From the NCBI RefSeq assembly GCF_900115175.1, contig NZ_FOYV01000001.1, positions 620,001 to 684,000 on the forward strand: a stretch of DNA of 64,000 bases. Direction: 5' to 3'. The notes under the pieces are model-generated. The model had not been told where the DNA came from. It worked only from the letters and a program-made list of their open reading frames with translations, and made no database searches. The DNA is from Marinobacter gudaonensis (GTDB lineage Bacteria; Pseudomonadota; Gammaproteobacteria; Pseudomonadales; Oleiphilaceae). Position numbers and translations under genes: made by a program. Of this stretch, positions 19,285 through 29,395 are shown piece after piece (position 1 is the stretch's first letter; every line of letters starts with the position of its first letter).

Positions 19285-20598
19285 TCACCGAACCAATGGC
19301 CCCCAGGCCGGATCCCGGACTTCTCCCTCGGACGCCGGCAGGCTATAGGCAGCGCCGCCGTCCGCGGAAATGACCGTGAGCACGTTCGTCCCGTTCTGAC
19401 GCGTTGCGTAAATCAGCATACGGCCATTGGGCGCGAGACTAGGAGACTCATCAGATTCTGTGCGGGTAAGGATAGTTTCCTCTCCCGTTCTCAGATCGGT
19501 ACGGGCAATGTGGAACGCCCGATCCCGCTGGTGTACGTAGTAGACATAGCGACCCTCGTTGTCCGGCCTCGGGCGGGCGTTGTACCGGCTGCCAAAGGTA
19601 ATTCGCCGGGGCTCGGCGCCGGGGGTCTCCATGTGATAGATCTGCGGCCCGCCGGACCGGTCCGAGGTAAAGAAAATGCCCTCTCCGCTGGCGTCCCAGC
19701 TGGCCTCGGTATCAATGGCCCAATGATTGGTCAGCTTGGTCAACTGTCGGGTGGCGAGATCCATGCGATAGATTTCCGCATTCCCGTCCTTGGACAGGGT
19801 CATGAGCAGTGATTCTCCATCATTGGACCAGGCGGGCGCGGAATTCAGCCCCGGAAAATCCGCTACCTTGGTGCGTTTCCCGGTCGAGAGTTCGTGCACA
19901 AAGATCACCGGTTTGCCGGTCTCGAACGACACGTAAGCCAGCTTCTCACCATCCGGCGACCAGGCCGGCGACAGGATCGGCTCCCGGCTTTCCAGCCGAA
20001 TCCTCGCCCGTTTGCCGTCGACGTCACTGACCTGCAGACGATAGCGGGGTTTGCCATTGGCGGTGTCCAGGGTTACGTACGCCAGCTTGGTGGAAAAGGC
20101 ACCAGGCACACCGGTGATCGCTTCATAGACCTTGTCGCTGATGTGGTGCGCCAGAGACCGGACGTTGGACACCGGAGCCGCTGCGGTCTCGCCGAGAATC
20201 CGCTCCTCGCGGTTCACATCAAAAAGCTCGTAGCGGGCCTGAACCCGATCTGCGCTGCGGGTCAGACTGCCCACCAGGACATACCTCTGGCCCAGCAGAC
20301 GCCAGTCGCGAAAGAAGACATCCTCCCGCTTCGACGGGAGGCTCAGCATTTTTTCCGGTGGCAGGGTACGGAATTCTCCGGTCATGGTCAGATCGGACTG
20401 AACAATGCTGCTCACCTTGTCGCCCGGGGGCATCTGCCCGGACTCGGCAAAAGGCACCACGGCTACCGGAATGGCCGATCCGGCGCCTTCGGTTATCCGG
20501 ATCAACAGTTCCGCCCGGGCACCGCTAACCGTCGCCAGACCCAGGACGAGTACGGCGAACAGGCTTATCAATGGTTTCTGCCAACTCCAAACCTTCAT
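19285..20598 (-). CDS. tolB: Tol-Pal system beta-propeller protein TolB
   Basis: 437 residues. Signal peptide ending at ARA (about 29), an N-terminal domain (about 35-160) including DLTMTGEFR, then a six-bladed propeller with repeats such as ILSPAWSPDGEKLAYVSFE and SAPAWSNDGESLLMTLS. Periplasmic; binds Pal and TolA. ATG 20598 gives the expected signal peptide; a GTG/ATG four codons earlier is possible. Follows tolA by 16 bases. Confidence 0.95.
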   Translation of the reverse strand: MKVWSWQKPLISLFAVLVLGLATVSGARAELLIRITEGAGSAIPVAVVPFAESGQMPPGDKVSSIVQSDLTMTGEFRTLPPEKMLSLPSKREDVFFRDWRLLGQRYVLVGSLTRSADRVQARYELFDVNREERILGETAAAPVSNVRSLAHHISDKVYEAITGVPGAFSTKLAYVTLDTANGKPRYRLQVSDVDGKRARIRLESREPILSPAWSPDGEKLAYVSFETGKPVIFVHELSTGKRTKVADFPGLNSAPAWSNDGESLLMTLSKDGNAEIYRMDLATRQLTKLTNHWAIDTEASWDASGEGIFFTSDRSGGPQIYHMETPGAEPRRITFGSRYNARPRPDNEGRYVYYVHQRDRAFHIARTDLRTGEETILTRTESDESPSLAPNGRMLIYATRQNGTNVLTVISADGGAAYSLPASEGEVRDPAWGPLVR

Positions 20599-20614
20599 GG
20601 TGTCATCCATCTCG

Positions 20615-21673
20615 TTATCGGTTCATCCTGCGCGGATTGAACTCAATCGTGAACTGTCGGAAATACCGTTCAAACGTGTCCCTGTTGTCCGGAATCGGAT
20701 AGCGATTCAGGGAGCGCACCGCGCTGAGCGCAGAATTATCAAAAGCGGTATTACCACTGCTTCCGACCAGCCGGACACCTGCCAGTTCACCGGTGGGCAG
20801 AAGGGTAATCTGAAGCCGGGCCGTCATCTCTTCCGTGGCCGATGAGGGCGGATACCAGGCCTGACTCAATCGTTCCCGGATCAGCGCCTGATATTTCTCA
20901 CTCTCAGAGAGCATTTGCGCCTCCCTGGCCTTCGCTGCGGCTGCTTCCTGCTGCCGGCGGGCTTCCGCTTCGCGGGCCTGCCGAGCGGCCTCCGCCTGCG
21001 CCTCGAGCTGCTGCTCCCGCAGCTTGCGCTCCGCTTCCAGCCGTTTTCGCTCGGCTTCCTGGCGCGCCAGTTCCTCCTGCCGTTTGCGCTCCGCTTCTTC
21101 CCGTTGGCGCTGCTCTTCCTGACGCCGCTTTTCCTCTTCAGCCTTGCGTCGAGCCTCTTCCTGACGTCGCTTCTCTTCCTCCGCCTTCTGGCGGGCACGC
21201 TCCTTGGCCTCGGCTTCCGCCTTTTGACGCGCGGCTTCCTCGGCTTTCGCTTTGGCCGCCTCACGGGCCTTCGCCTCGGCTTCCTGGCGCTCTCGCTCTT
21301 TCTGCTGTTCCAGGCGTTTCTTCTCTTCCTGCCGCTTCAGTTCCTCCTGCCGTTTCTGTTCGGCAATGCGGCGCGCCTCCTCTTCTTGACGCTTGCGCTC
21401 GGCCTCCTGCTCCTTGCGCTGCTCCTCGGCCTTGCGTTCATCCTCACGCTGCTGCTCATTGTTCGGTTCCAGAACCGGGCTTGGCTCGGGCTCCTGCTGG
21501 GTGATCAGCCGGGCCGCAATGCTCCTGGGCGGGGGTTCATGGTCCGGACTGGTCCAGGACCAGCCCGCCAGAGCGACCCCCAGAACGAGCAAGTGCAGGG
21601 TCACCGATATCGCCACCGGTGATTTCCAGGGTGGCTGTCCGGTTGTCATGACCTCGCGCTGGTGATCTTTCAC
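20615..21673 (-). CDS. tolA: cell envelope integrity protein TolA
   Basis: 352 residues. One transmembrane helix near residues 18-38, a very long charged helix (about 70-260) of Glu/Lys/Arg/Ala repeats such as EEKRRQEEARRKAEEE, then a C-terminal domain (about 265-352) with LRQRLSQAWYPP-like start and TonB/TolA-type fold. Spans the periplasm and links the proton-driven TolQR motor to TolB/Pal. The start is GTG 21673 with GGGG upstream; the internal ATG at 21649 is an alternative. Confidence 0.93.
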   Translation of the reverse strand: MKDHQREVMTTGQPPWKSPVAISVTLHLLVLGVALAGWSWTSPDHEPPPRSIAARLITQQEPEPSPVLEPNNEQQREDERKAEEQRKEQEAERKRQEEEARRIAEQKRQEELKRQEEKKRLEQQKERERQEAEAKAREAAKAKAEEAARQKAEAEAKERARQKAEEEKRRQEEARRKAEEEKRRQEEQRQREEAERKRQEELARQEAERKRLEAERKLREQQLEAQAEAARQAREAEARRQQEAAAAKAREAQMLSESEKYQALIRERLSQAWYPPSSATEEMTARLQITLLPTGELAGVRLVGSSGNTAFDNSALSAVRSLNRYPIPDNRDTFERYFRQFTIEFNPRRMNR

Positions 21674-21695
21674 AAAAACCCCGCCCGCACCGCTG

Positions 21696-22142
21696 TCACT
21701 TTTCGTTCCCGGGTGATTCTGTAATCAGACCGATGCTGCTCGCTCCGGCCCCCTGCAGCTCGGCCATGAGTCGAACCACCGTGCCGTATTCCACATGCTC
21801 GTCTCCACGCACCAGAATTTCGCTGGAGGTCCGCTGTGACAGAATCTTCGCAACCCGGTCACGAAGCTCCCCGAGCGACATCGGATCACTGCCCTCGTCA
21901 CCCACCTCCACGTAGTAGGCGCCATTGGCGTCCACCGAGACGATGATCGACTCAACGTTCTTGTCGGGCTGGATCGGATCTGACGTGGTCTCCGGCAAAT
22001 CCACCTTCACACCCTGCGTCAGCATCGGTGCCGTAACCATGAAAATAACCAGCAGCACCAGCATGACATCAATGTACGGAACCACGTTGATTTCCGACAT
22101 TGGCTTGCGCTTATGCTGGGGCATCATACCCATGCCTTTCAT
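21696..22142 (-). CDS. tolR: Tol-Pal proton channel subunit TolR
   Basis: 148 residues. The membrane segment with the functional Asp is MSEINVVPYIDVMLVLLVIF (Asp near residue 25), followed by a periplasmic ExbD/TolR domain with VSVDANGAYYVEVGD and ILVRGDEHVEYGTVVRLM. Works with TolQ to energise TolA from the proton gradient. Between tolQ and tolA, about 20-35 bases from each. Confidence 0.96.
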   Translation of the reverse strand: MKGMGMMPQHKRKPMSEINVVPYIDVMLVLLVIFMVTAPMLTQGVKVDLPETTSDPIQPDKNVESIIVSVDANGAYYVEVGDEGSDPMSLGELRDRVAKILSQRTSSEILVRGDEHVEYGTVVRLMAELQGAGASSIGLITESPGNEK

Positions 22143-22176
22143 ACGGTTTTACTCCTGACCCTGTTCCCCTGCCCCA

Positions 22177-22866
22177 TCAGGCAGCGCCCTTCTCACTCTG
22201 ATGCACCCGACGATGCAGGATGCTGGAGAACTCGTCGGCAAAGGTTTCGTAATTCTTGAGCAGTGCGTCCGACATAGCGGAGAAGCGGTTGTAGGCAATC
22301 ACTGCCGGAATGGCCGCGAACAGACCCATGGCGGTGGCAATCAGTGCCTCGGAAATACCAGGGGCTACCGTTGCCAGGGTCGCCTGCTGCACCTGGGCCA
22401 GCCCCCGGAAGGAGTTCATAATGCCCCAGACCGTGCCAAACAGACCGATATAAGGACTGGTAGAACCCACCGTTGCGAGAAATGGCAGGTGCGTTTCCAG
22501 TCGCTCCTGCTCGCGGGAGAAGGCCACCCGCATGGCGCGCTGGGTGCCTTCCATGACAGCATCCGCGTCGCGGCTCTGCTGACGAAGCCTGGAAAACTCC
22601 TTGAAGCCGGCACGAAACAGCGATTCCATGCCTGAGAAGGGTGTCGGATCGGCATTCACCTCACGGTACAATTGCCCGAGATCCATGCCCGACCAGAAAC
22701 GCTCCTCAAAGGCCAGCTGTGCCTGCCGGGCTTTCCGGAACACCTGCAGGCGCTGGAAGATCAGGGCCCAGGAAATCACGGACGCCAGGAGTAACAGCAG
22801 CATCACCAGCTGCACAAGAACCCCGGCATTTGCAATCAGGTACCAGACTGAAAGTTCTGAATCCAC
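22177..22866 (-). CDS. tolQ: Tol-Pal proton channel subunit TolQ
   Basis: 229 residues with three transmembrane helices (about 12-35, 130-155, 170-195). The conserved LATVGSTSPYIGLFGTVWGIM and APGISEALIATAMGLFAAIPAVIAYN signatures are present. Forms the inner membrane proton channel with TolR. Three bases after ybgC on the same strand. Confidence 0.97.
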   Translation of the reverse strand: MDSELSVWYLIANAGVLVQLVMLLLLLASVISWALIFQRLQVFRKARQAQLAFEERFWSGMDLGQLYREVNADPTPFSGMESLFRAGFKEFSRLRQQSRDADAVMEGTQRAMRVAFSREQERLETHLPFLATVGSTSPYIGLFGTVWGIMNSFRGLAQVQQATLATVAPGISEALIATAMGLFAAIPAVIAYNRFSAMSDALLKNYETFADEFSSILHRRVHQSEKGAA

Positions 22867-22869
22867 TTC

Positions 22870-23331
22870 TTACTCCTGGCTCGCTCGGTTATTCGTGTTT
22901 TCAGGCCGCGCATTGTCGGCCAACAACGCCTGCATGCTGTCGGGCAGCCGACGGGGACGCCCGCTGTCCAGGGCGATACAGGCAACCCGCACATGTCCAT
23001 CGCACAACAGTGTCCGGTCGCCGGCCCGCAGGACCCGCTGCCGGAAATCCATCCACACCCGGCCGAAACCCACCGGTTCTGCGGTCACCAGCAGCTCGTC
23101 GTCCAGCTTGGCCGGCACCGCGTAATGCAGGGTCAGCCGCTGCACCACATAGCTGATATTGTCTGCCAGACCTGCACGCAGGCTGACGCCGCAACTGCGT
23201 ACCCATTCGGTGCGCGCCCGCTCCATGTAATGCAGGTACTTGGCGTGAAATACGATGCCGCCGGCATCGGTGTCCTCAATGTACACCCTCACCGGCAATT
23301 CAAAGCGCGCGCCTGGTGACTGATCAGCCAA
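22870..23331 (-). CDS. ybgC: Tol-Pal-associated acyl-CoA thioesterase YbgC
   Basis: 153 residues, hotdog fold. [29 protein letters not shown] carries the family D-x-x-G-x-V(F)HxxYL motif. Hydrolyses acyl-CoA or acyl-ACP at the inner membrane, and always sits with tol genes. TTG 23331 was chosen because GGAGG lies six bases upstream; this start overlaps the ruvB stop codon. Reading further upstream only enters ruvB. Confidence 0.9.
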   Translation of the reverse strand: MADQSPGARFELPVRVYIEDTDAGGIVFHAKYLHYMERARTEWVRSCGVSLRAGLADNISYVVQRLTLHYAVPAKLDDELLVTAEPVGFGRVWMDFRQRVLRAGDRTLLCDGHVRVACIALDSGRPRRLPDSMQALLADNARPENTNNRASQE

Positions 23332-24367
23332 AGAGGTCCTCCTCCCTGCCCGACCTGGGCGGCACCACACCGAAATGCTGGTAGGCGTTCGATGTCACCA
23401 TGCGTCCGCGGGGCGTTCGCACCATGTAACCCTGCTGGATCAGAAAGGGTTCCAGAACATCTTCAATGGTGCCACGCTCTTCACTGATGGCAGCGGCAAG
23501 ACTTTCGACACCGACCGGGCCGCCATCAAACTTTTCAATCATGGCCAGCAGAAGGCGCCGGTCCATGTGATCGAAACCCTGGTTGTCCACCTTCAGCATG
23601 TTCAGCGCCTGGTCTGCAATGTCGGCACTGATGTGACCATCGGACCGGACTTCGGCAAAATCGCGAACCCGGCGCAACAGCCGGTTGGCAATTCGTGGCG
23701 TTCCCCGGGAACGTCGGGCAATCTCGAAGGCCCCGGCCTCGTCGACCGCCACCGACGACAAGCGCGCCGAGCGCATGATGATGCTGGTCAGATCTGCGGT
23801 GTTGTAGAACTCCAGCCGCTGGACGATCCCGAAACGGTCGCGCAGGGGCGAGGTAAGCAGACCGGCCCGGGTAGTGGCACCAACCAGGGTGAAGGGGGGC
23901 AGATCGAGCTTGATCGAACGGGCGGCCGGCCCCTCGCCGATCATGATGTCCAACTGGTAATCTTCCATGGCCGGGTAGAGGACCTCCTCCACTGCGGCAC
24001 TCAGGCGATGGATCTCGTCAATGAAGAGAACATCGCCCTCCTCCAGGTTGGTCAGCATGGCCGCCAGGTCACCGGCTTTCTCGAGAACCGGGCCCGAGGT
24101 GGTCTTGATGGACACACCCATCTCGTTGGCGATGATGTTCGCAAGCGTGGTTTTACCCAGGCCGGGCGGCCCGAAGATCAGCACGTGGTCCAGGGCCTCC
24201 TGGCGCCCACGGGCCGCAGAGATGAAGATATCCATCTGCTCCCGGACCGTTGGCTGACCCACGTATTCCTTCAACAGCGTCGGCCGGATGGCCCTGTCCT
24301 GGACTTCCTCGTATTCACCGGCCCGGGCCGAAATCAACCGGTCGGATTCAATCATGGCATCACCCAT
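23324..24367 (-). CDS. ruvB: Holliday junction branch migration helicase RuvB
   Basis: 347 residues. AAA+ ATPase: Walker A GPPGLGKT (66-73), Walker [11 protein letters not shown], the sensor [18 protein letters not shown], then a winged-helix C-terminus with [20 protein letters not shown]. Motor of the RuvAB complex in recombinational repair. An internal ATG four codons later is an alternative start. The stop overlaps the start of ybgC. Confidence 0.97.
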   Translation of the reverse strand: MGDAMIESDRLISARAGEYEEVQDRAIRPTLLKEYVGQPTVREQMDIFISAARGRQEALDHVLIFGPPGLGKTTLANIIANEMGVSIKTTSGPVLEKAGDLAAMLTNLEEGDVLFIDEIHRLSAAVEEVLYPAMEDYQLDIMIGEGPAARSIKLDLPPFTLVGATTRAGLLTSPLRDRFGIVQRLEFYNTADLTSIIMRSARLSSVAVDEAGAFEIARRSRGTPRIANRLLRRVRDFAEVRSDGHISADIADQALNMLKVDNQGFDHMDRRLLLAMIEKFDGGPVGVESLAAAISEERGTIEDVLEPFLIQQGYMVRTPRGRMVTSNAYQHFGVVPPRSGREEDLFG

Positions 24368-24480
24368 TGGTTGGGAATCAACATCGTGCCCGACTACCCC
24401 TGAATTACAGCTTGCCCCAATTGTACAAAGGGCTATTCGGGTGTCACGTTACGCTCTCTACAGATTCGCGACAGGTAGCG

Positions 24481-25110
24481 TCAGGCCGGGATCATGTTTC
24501 GCAGTGCCAGACGAATGAGGGTTTCACTGCTCATGCCCTCTTCCGCCACCTTACTGATCGCCTTGGCGGCTTCCTGGGGTTTGTACCCTAGCGCGATCAG
24601 GGCCGCCTCGGCTTCCTCGGTGGCTGAAGCCCCGCGGGACCCAGCGATCTCCGGCTGTTGGCCCGCACCCGCCGCTTCCGGCGACATTGGCACAAATTGC
24701 CCTTCAAGTTGCCCTATCCGGTCTGCCATTTCAATAAGAAGCCGCTCGGCGGTTTTCTTGCCGACGCCAGGCAGCTTGACCAGCGACGCTGAGTCGCGGC
24801 TTTCAACGCAGCGAATGAACTGTTGGGCATCAAGCCCGGAGAGAATACCCACGGCAAGTTTCGGCCCTACCCCGTTCACCCTGATCAGCAGGCGGAACAG
24901 GTCGCGGTCGAGTCGGGATGCGAAGCCGTAAAGGCTCTGGGCATCCTCACGAACCGCAAAGTGAGTGTGAAGGGTGACTTCCTGCCCGGTTTCGGGCAGG
25001 TGGAAGAAGGTGGTGTAGGGAATATCGACTTCGTAACCGAGGCCGGCGCATTCAACCAGCGCCTGCCCGGGAGCTTTCTCAACGAGTACACCTCGGATAC
25101 GACCAATCAA
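24481..25110 (-). CDS. ruvA: Holliday junction DNA-binding protein RuvA
   Basis: 209 residues. An OB-fold (MIGRIRGVLVEK through FHLPETGQEVTLHTHF), two helix-hairpin-helix motifs (GVGPKLAVGILS and LPGVGKKTAERLLIEM), a linker, and the C-terminal domain III (EAEAALIALGYKPQEAAKAI) that contacts RuvB. Binds four-way junctions as a tetramer. Between ruvC and ruvB, with 113 bases before ruvB. Confidence 0.97.
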   Translation of the reverse strand: MIGRIRGVLVEKAPGQALVECAGLGYEVDIPYTTFFHLPETGQEVTLHTHFAVREDAQSLYGFASRLDRDLFRLLIRVNGVGPKLAVGILSGLDAQQFIRCVESRDSASLVKLPGVGKKTAERLLIEMADRIGQLEGQFVPMSPEAAGAGQQPEIAGSRGASATEEAEAALIALGYKPQEAAKAISKVAEEGMSSETLIRLALRNMIPA

Positions 25111-25140
25111 GAGACCTCTCCTTTGCCTTGGATAAGCAGT

Positions 25141-25668
25141 TTATGGTTGCCGCACACGACCACTTCGGACCTTGCCAGACCCGCTGGCCACCTTGAGTAT
25201 GCTCTGACTCATGTGGGCGTGGCACAGGGCAATCGCGAGAGCATCGGCAGCGTCAGCCTGGGGCTTGCGTGAAAGGGACAGCAGCGCCTGCACCATGTGT
25301 TGCACCTGGGTCTTGTCTGCCCCGCCCTTGCCAACTACCGCCTGCTTTACCTGCCTTGCCGAATACTCGTGTACTGCCAGGCCACTGTTGGCGGCGCTGA
25401 CAATCGCCGCGCCCCGGGCCTGGCCAAGCTTGAGAGCGGAGTCCGGATTGCGCGCCATGAACACCTGCTCGATGGCGAACTGCTCGGGCCGGTATTCGCC
25501 AATCAATGTGGCAAGGCTCTGAAATATGGTCTGCAGGCGTTCGGCCATGGGTTTTTCGCCAACCCGGATGCAACCGCTGTCGATGTACTCGATCAAACGG
25601 CCCTCGGCCCGGATAATGCCATAGCCGGTAATCCGTGAGCCGGGATCGACACCCAGGATGATTGCCAC
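25141..25668 (-). CDS. ruvC: Holliday junction resolvase RuvC
   Basis: 175 residues, RNase H-like fold. The first catalytic Asp is in ILGVDPGSRITGYG (residue 8), a Glu in FAIEQVFMARNPDSALKLGQARG, and the later acidic pair is in KPQADAADALAIALCHAH. Cleaves Holliday junctions after RuvAB branch migration. Follows yebC by 18 bases. Confidence 0.97.
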   Translation of the reverse strand: MAIILGVDPGSRITGYGIIRAEGRLIEYIDSGCIRVGEKPMAERLQTIFQSLATLIGEYRPEQFAIEQVFMARNPDSALKLGQARGAAIVSAANSGLAVHEYSARQVKQAVVGKGGADKTQVQHMVQALLSLSRKPQADAADALAIALCHAHMSQSILKVASGSGKVRSGRVRQP

Positions 25669-25686
25669 GTCAGTAAACCTGTACGG

Positions 25687-26430
25687 TCACAGCGACTCCA
25701 TGATCTCTGCGGAGATATCGGCGTTGTGATACACGTTCTGGACGTCGTCCAGATCCTCGAGCATGTCGATCAGCTTGAGGGTGGTTTCGGCGCCGTCCCG
25801 ATCCAGTTCAACCCGGGTGGACGGTACCATGGTCACCTCGGCGTTATCCGGGATCAGCCCGGCCCCGGTCAATGTTTCCTTCACATCCAGGTACTCTTCC
25901 GGCGTGGTGACAATCTCATAGGAGCCATCTTCCTGCTCCTGCAGATCTTCGGCGCCCGCCTCCAGGGCCGCTTCCATGAGTCGGTCACCGTCGGTTTCGG
26001 GACTGTAGCTGATGATGCCCTGCTTGCTGAAAAGATAGGCTACCGACCCATCGGTGCCGAGGTTACCGCCAAACTTGTTGAAGGCGTGACGAACTTCGGC
26101 AACGGTACGGTTTTTGTTGTCGGTCATGGCCTCGACAAACACGGCTACGCCGCCTGGACCGTATCCTTCGTATGTCAGCTCTTCGTAGTTGCTGTCGTCA
26201 CCACCGCCGGCGCCGCGCTCAATCGCCCGCTCGATGGTGTCTTTCTTCATGTTCGCAGTCAGAGCCTTGTCGACCACGGCCCGCAGACGTGGATTGTCGT
26301 TGGGATCGCCGCCGCCAAGACGGGCGGCAACGGTCAGTTCCCGGATGATTTTGGTGAAGATCTTGCCCCGCTTGGCGTCCTGTGCCGCCTTGCGGTGCTT
26401 GATGTTGGCCCATTTGCTGTGACCAGCCAT
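25687..26430 (-). CDS. yebC: YebC/PmpR family DNA-binding or translation-related protein
   Basis: 247 residues. Opens with [23 protein letters not shown], a universal YebC signature, and contains RVIERGAGG-like [35 protein letters not shown] and a C-terminal VEL-x-x-E-x-A-x-x-x-L-K-L-like end. Family members act as transcription regulators or help ribosomes at difficult stretches. Placed before ruvC as in many gammaproteobacteria. Confidence 0.95.
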   Translation of the reverse strand: MAGHSKWANIKHRKAAQDAKRGKIFTKIIRELTVAARLGGGDPNDNPRLRAVVDKALTANMKKDTIERAIERGAGGGDDSNYEELTYEGYGPGGVAVFVEAMTDNKNRTVAEVRHAFNKFGGNLGTDGSVAYLFSKQGIISYSPETDGDRLMEAALEAGAEDLQEQEDGSYEIVTTPEEYLDVKETLTGAGLIPDNAEVTMVPSTRVELDRDGAETTLKLIDMLEDLDDVQNVYHNADISAEIMESL

Positions 26431-26487
26431 GCGAACCTCCGTCCATCGTCCGGGGAGCGGTTCGGGCCCGCTCCCGGCTCCCAGAAT

Positions 26488-28287
26488 TTACTCGGTGCCC
26501 TCAGCCTTGTTGCCGTCTGCCGCTTTCGCCGAACGGCGCAGGCGAATGTGCAACTCGCGAAGCTGCTTCTCGTCTACCTCACCCGGCGCCTGGGTCATCA
26601 GACAGGTGGCACTCTGGGTTTTCGGGAAGGCAATGACATCGCGAATGGAGGTGGCGCCGGTCATCAGCATCACCAGACGGTCGAGGCCGAAGGCCAGGCC
26701 ACCGTGCGGCGGACAACCGAACTTGAGCGCGTCCAGCAGGAATCCGAACTTGGCGCGGGCTTCCTCCTCACCAATGCCCAGGATACGGAACACCGCTTCC
26801 TGCATTTTTTCGTTGTGGATACGGATGGAGCCACCGCCCAGCTCGGTGCCGTTCAGCACCATGTCATAGGCCCGGGACAATGAATTGGCCGGATCCGCTG
26901 CGAGCTCTTCCGGGCTGCACGAGGGTGCCGTGAACGGGTGATGAATAGCAGTCAGGCTGCCATCCGGCAACTCTTCGAACATCGGGAAGTCCACCACCCA
27001 CATGGGCGCCCACTCTGAGGTAAGCATGTCCAGATCGTGGCCGACCTTGATGCGCAGGGCACCCAGGGCTTCGTTCACCACGGTGGCTTTGTCGGCACCA
27101 AAGAACACGATGTCACCATCTTCTGCGCCGACCCGCTCCATCATCGCCATGGCGACATCATCACCCAGGAACTTGACGATGGGCGACTGCAGGCCTTCCA
27201 CGCCCTTGGCCAACTCGTTCACCTTGATATAGGCCAGACCCTTGGCGCCATAGATGCCCACAAACTTTGTGTAGTCATCAATCTGCTTGCGGGTCAGCTC
27301 ACTGCCTTTCGGCACACGCAGGGCCGCCACACGGCCCTTGGGATCTCTGGCGGGGCCGGCGAACACCTTGAAGTCGACGTTTTCGACCAGGTCACCCACA
27401 TCCAGCAGTTCCAGTGGGATCCGCAGGTCCGGTTTATCACTGCCGTAACGGCGCATGGCTTCGGCGTAAGGCATACGCGGGAATTCCGGCAGCTCCACAT
27501 CCAGCACATCCTTGAACAAGGAGCGCACCATGTCCTCGTTCAGGTTCATCAGGGTTTCTTCGTCAATGAAGGACGCCTCGATGTCCACCTGGGTAAATTC
27601 GGGCTGCCGGTCGGCTCGCAGGTCTTCGTCCCGGAAACACTTGGCAATCTGGTAATAGCGATCAACGCCGGACACCATCAGCAACTGCTTGAACAGCTGC
27701 GGGGACTGCGGCAGGGCGAAAAAAGAGCCTTCATGGGTACGGCTGGGCACCAGGTAGTCACGGGCACCTTCCGGGGTGGCCCGGGTCAGAATGGGCGTTT
27801 CCACGTCCATAAAGCCGCGGCTGTCCAAAAAGTTACGGATGTAGCTGGTGACCCGGGACCGGAAGCGAAGCCGGTTGAGCATTTCCGGCCGGCGCAGATC
27901 GACAAAGCGGTAGCGCAGACGAACGTCCTCGCCAACATCCACGTGTTCATCCAGCGGGAACGGAGGCGTGGCGGCAGCATTGAGGATGGCCAGTTCCTTG
28001 CCCAGCAATTCAACCTGCCCGGTCGGCATGTTGTTGTTCTCGGTGCCGGCGGGGCGACGACGCACACGACCAGTCACCTTGATGACGAATTCGCTGCGCA
28101 CCTTCTCTGCCAGCGCAAAGCTCTCGGGGGTGTCAGGATCAACCACCACCTGAGACATGCCGTCCCGATCCCGCAGATCCAGGAAGATAACCCCACCATG
28201 ATCACGGCGGCGGTGGACCCATCCGCAAAGTGTGACTTCCTGATCGATGTGGGATTCGTTGATCCCACCGCAATAATGACTGCGCAT
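26488..28287 (-). CDS. aspS: aspartate--tRNA ligase
   Basis: 599 residues. N-terminal OB-fold anticodon domain ([29 protein letters not shown]), class II motif 2 ([20 protein letters not shown]), the bacterial GAD insertion (about 290-420) and motif 3 ([15 protein letters not shown]). Charges tRNA-Asp. ATG 28287 gives the family's start MRSHYCG; longer readings run into the intergenic hairpin element. Whether it also charges tRNA-Asn cannot be told here. Confidence 0.96.
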   Translation of the reverse strand: MRSHYCGGINESHIDQEVTLCGWVHRRRDHGGVIFLDLRDRDGMSQVVVDPDTPESFALAEKVRSEFVIKVTGRVRRRPAGTENNNMPTGQVELLGKELAILNAAATPPFPLDEHVDVGEDVRLRYRFVDLRRPEMLNRLRFRSRVTSYIRNFLDSRGFMDVETPILTRATPEGARDYLVPSRTHEGSFFALPQSPQLFKQLLMVSGVDRYYQIAKCFRDEDLRADRQPEFTQVDIEASFIDEETLMNLNEDMVRSLFKDVLDVELPEFPRMPYAEAMRRYGSDKPDLRIPLELLDVGDLVENVDFKVFAGPARDPKGRVAALRVPKGSELTRKQIDDYTKFVGIYGAKGLAYIKVNELAKGVEGLQSPIVKFLGDDVAMAMMERVGAEDGDIVFFGADKATVVNEALGALRIKVGHDLDMLTSEWAPMWVVDFPMFEELPDGSLTAIHHPFTAPSCSPEELAADPANSLSRAYDMVLNGTELGGGSIRIHNEKMQEAVFRILGIGEEEARAKFGFLLDALKFGCPPHGGLAFGLDRLVMLMTGATSIRDVIAFPKTQSATCLMTQAPGEVDEKQLRELHIRLRRSAKAADGNKAEGTE

Positions 28288-28333
28288 ACCGGTTCCCGTG
28301 TTCTGAATGTGTTCGTTTAGTCGTGGCGTCTGG

Positions 28334-28444
28334 GCAAGCTGGTGGGGATGGCTTTCCGAAACCGTGCGGAGCCATGGATGGCGGAGCCGAGCGTACACGG
28401 ACGTATTCACAGCGTGTTTCGGAAAGCCATCCCCACCGGCTTGC
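28334..28444. repeat. long hairpin element, copy A (29-bp arms, 53-nt loop)
   Basis: Arms 28334-28362 and 28416-28444 pair over 29 positions (28 Watson-Crick, one G-T at 28340/28438). The 53-nt loop 28363-28415 contains CGGAGCC twice, flanking tandem ATGG. 47 of 53 loop positions match copy B (61023-61127), while the arms differ. It lies in the region between divergent aspS and fabR. Function unknown; not a plain terminator, having no T-run. Confidence 0.85.
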
Positions 28445-28623
28445 TTGCACCCACTCTGAGGCCGCTTGTAAATGTCAGCGACCATAGCGGAAAAGCCGCC
28501 CATTATAAACACAATTACCCCGAAAATCAGGCGTGCAACCGGGTAAATTGGCGGCCAGGGTGACTGACGTAGTCCGGGCAGCTAGAATGCTGATTTTAAA
28601 CGGCACAGGCACGGAGTTTTACC

Positions 28624-29244
28624 TTGGCGACCAGAGCGGAGCAGAAACTGAAAACCCGGCGGGCGTTGATGGATGCAGCGCTTTCGCAGCTGAGTGCCGA
28701 CCGGGGCTTTGGCAGCCTCAGCTTGCGGGAAGTGGCCCGTGAGGCCGGGATTGCTCCAACCTCTTTTTATCGTCATTTTGCCGAGCTGGATGAGCTTGGC
28801 CTGGCCCTGGTGGACGAAGGGGGCGTTGCCCTGCGCCAGCTGATGCGCCAGGCCCGCAAGCGAATTGCCCGGGACGGCAGCGCCATCTCCACCTCGGTGG
28901 ACACCTTCATGGAATATCTGGGCAACAACGCCAACCTGTTCCGGCTCATGCTCCGTGAACGCACCGGGGTGTCCAAACCTTTCCGAACCGCGGTGAAGGC
29001 CGAGATCGACCACTTTGCCACCGAGCTTGCCGACGACCTCAAGCGCTTCGCGGACGAGCAGAACAAACCGCTTTCCGATCCCAAACTGGTGGCCGAAGCC
29101 ATGGTAACGCTGGTGTTCAATCAAGGGGCCGAGGCACTGGACTGCACCCCGAGGGAGCGGGAAGAGCTCAAAGCCAAGCTGAAGGCCGAACTGCGAATGA
29201 TTCTGGTGGGCTCACAGACCATGGCGTCTCGCCAGGTGCGATGA
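28624..29244 (+). CDS. fabR: TetR-family regulator, FabR-like repressor of unsaturated fatty acid synthesis
   Basis: 206 residues. An N-terminal TetR helix-turn-helix (about 12-55) with [30 protein letters not shown], followed by a helical ligand domain. The stretch from [12 protein letters not shown] through DELG closely resembles FabR, which controls fabA/fabB by sensing acyl pools. TTG 28624 is the likely start: GGAG lies seven bases before it. No target operator is visible nearby; the gene stands alone. Confidence 0.75.
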   Translation: MATRAEQKLKTRRALMDAALSQLSADRGFGSLSLREVAREAGIAPTSFYRHFAELDELGLALVDEGGVALRQLMRQARKRIARDGSAISTSVDTFMEYLGNNANLFRLMLRERTGVSKPFRTAVKAEIDHFATELADDLKRFADEQNKPLSDPKLVAEAMVTLVFNQGAEALDCTPREREELKAKLKAELRMILVGSQTMASRQVR

Positions 29245-29347
29245 ATCTGTAGATTTTTTTGGAACCTTTCTGGACAAGCCCCGTGTCAGGCAGTGGAAGA
29301 CGATACACTTCCTATTGTTGAGTCGTTGCCTGATACGGCAGCATTGT

Positions 29348-29372
29348 GCCCGCCCCACTGGCGGGCTTTTTT
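29348..29372 (+). terminator. Rho-independent terminator after fabR
   Basis: GCCCGCC (29348-29354), a 5-base loop, GGCGGGC (29360-29366), then six T. Confidence 0.85.
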
Positions 29373-29395
29373 ATGCCCGGGCCAGATTTGCCCTT

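Noticed and set aside
20915..21622. Long plus-strand open frame opposite tolA
   Set aside because: Leu/Phe/Arg-rich antisense of the repetitive TolA helix; an artefact of the biased codons.
27037..28320. 427-codon plus-strand open frame opposite aspS
   Set aside because: Shadow of aspS codon bias; no domain or ribosome site.
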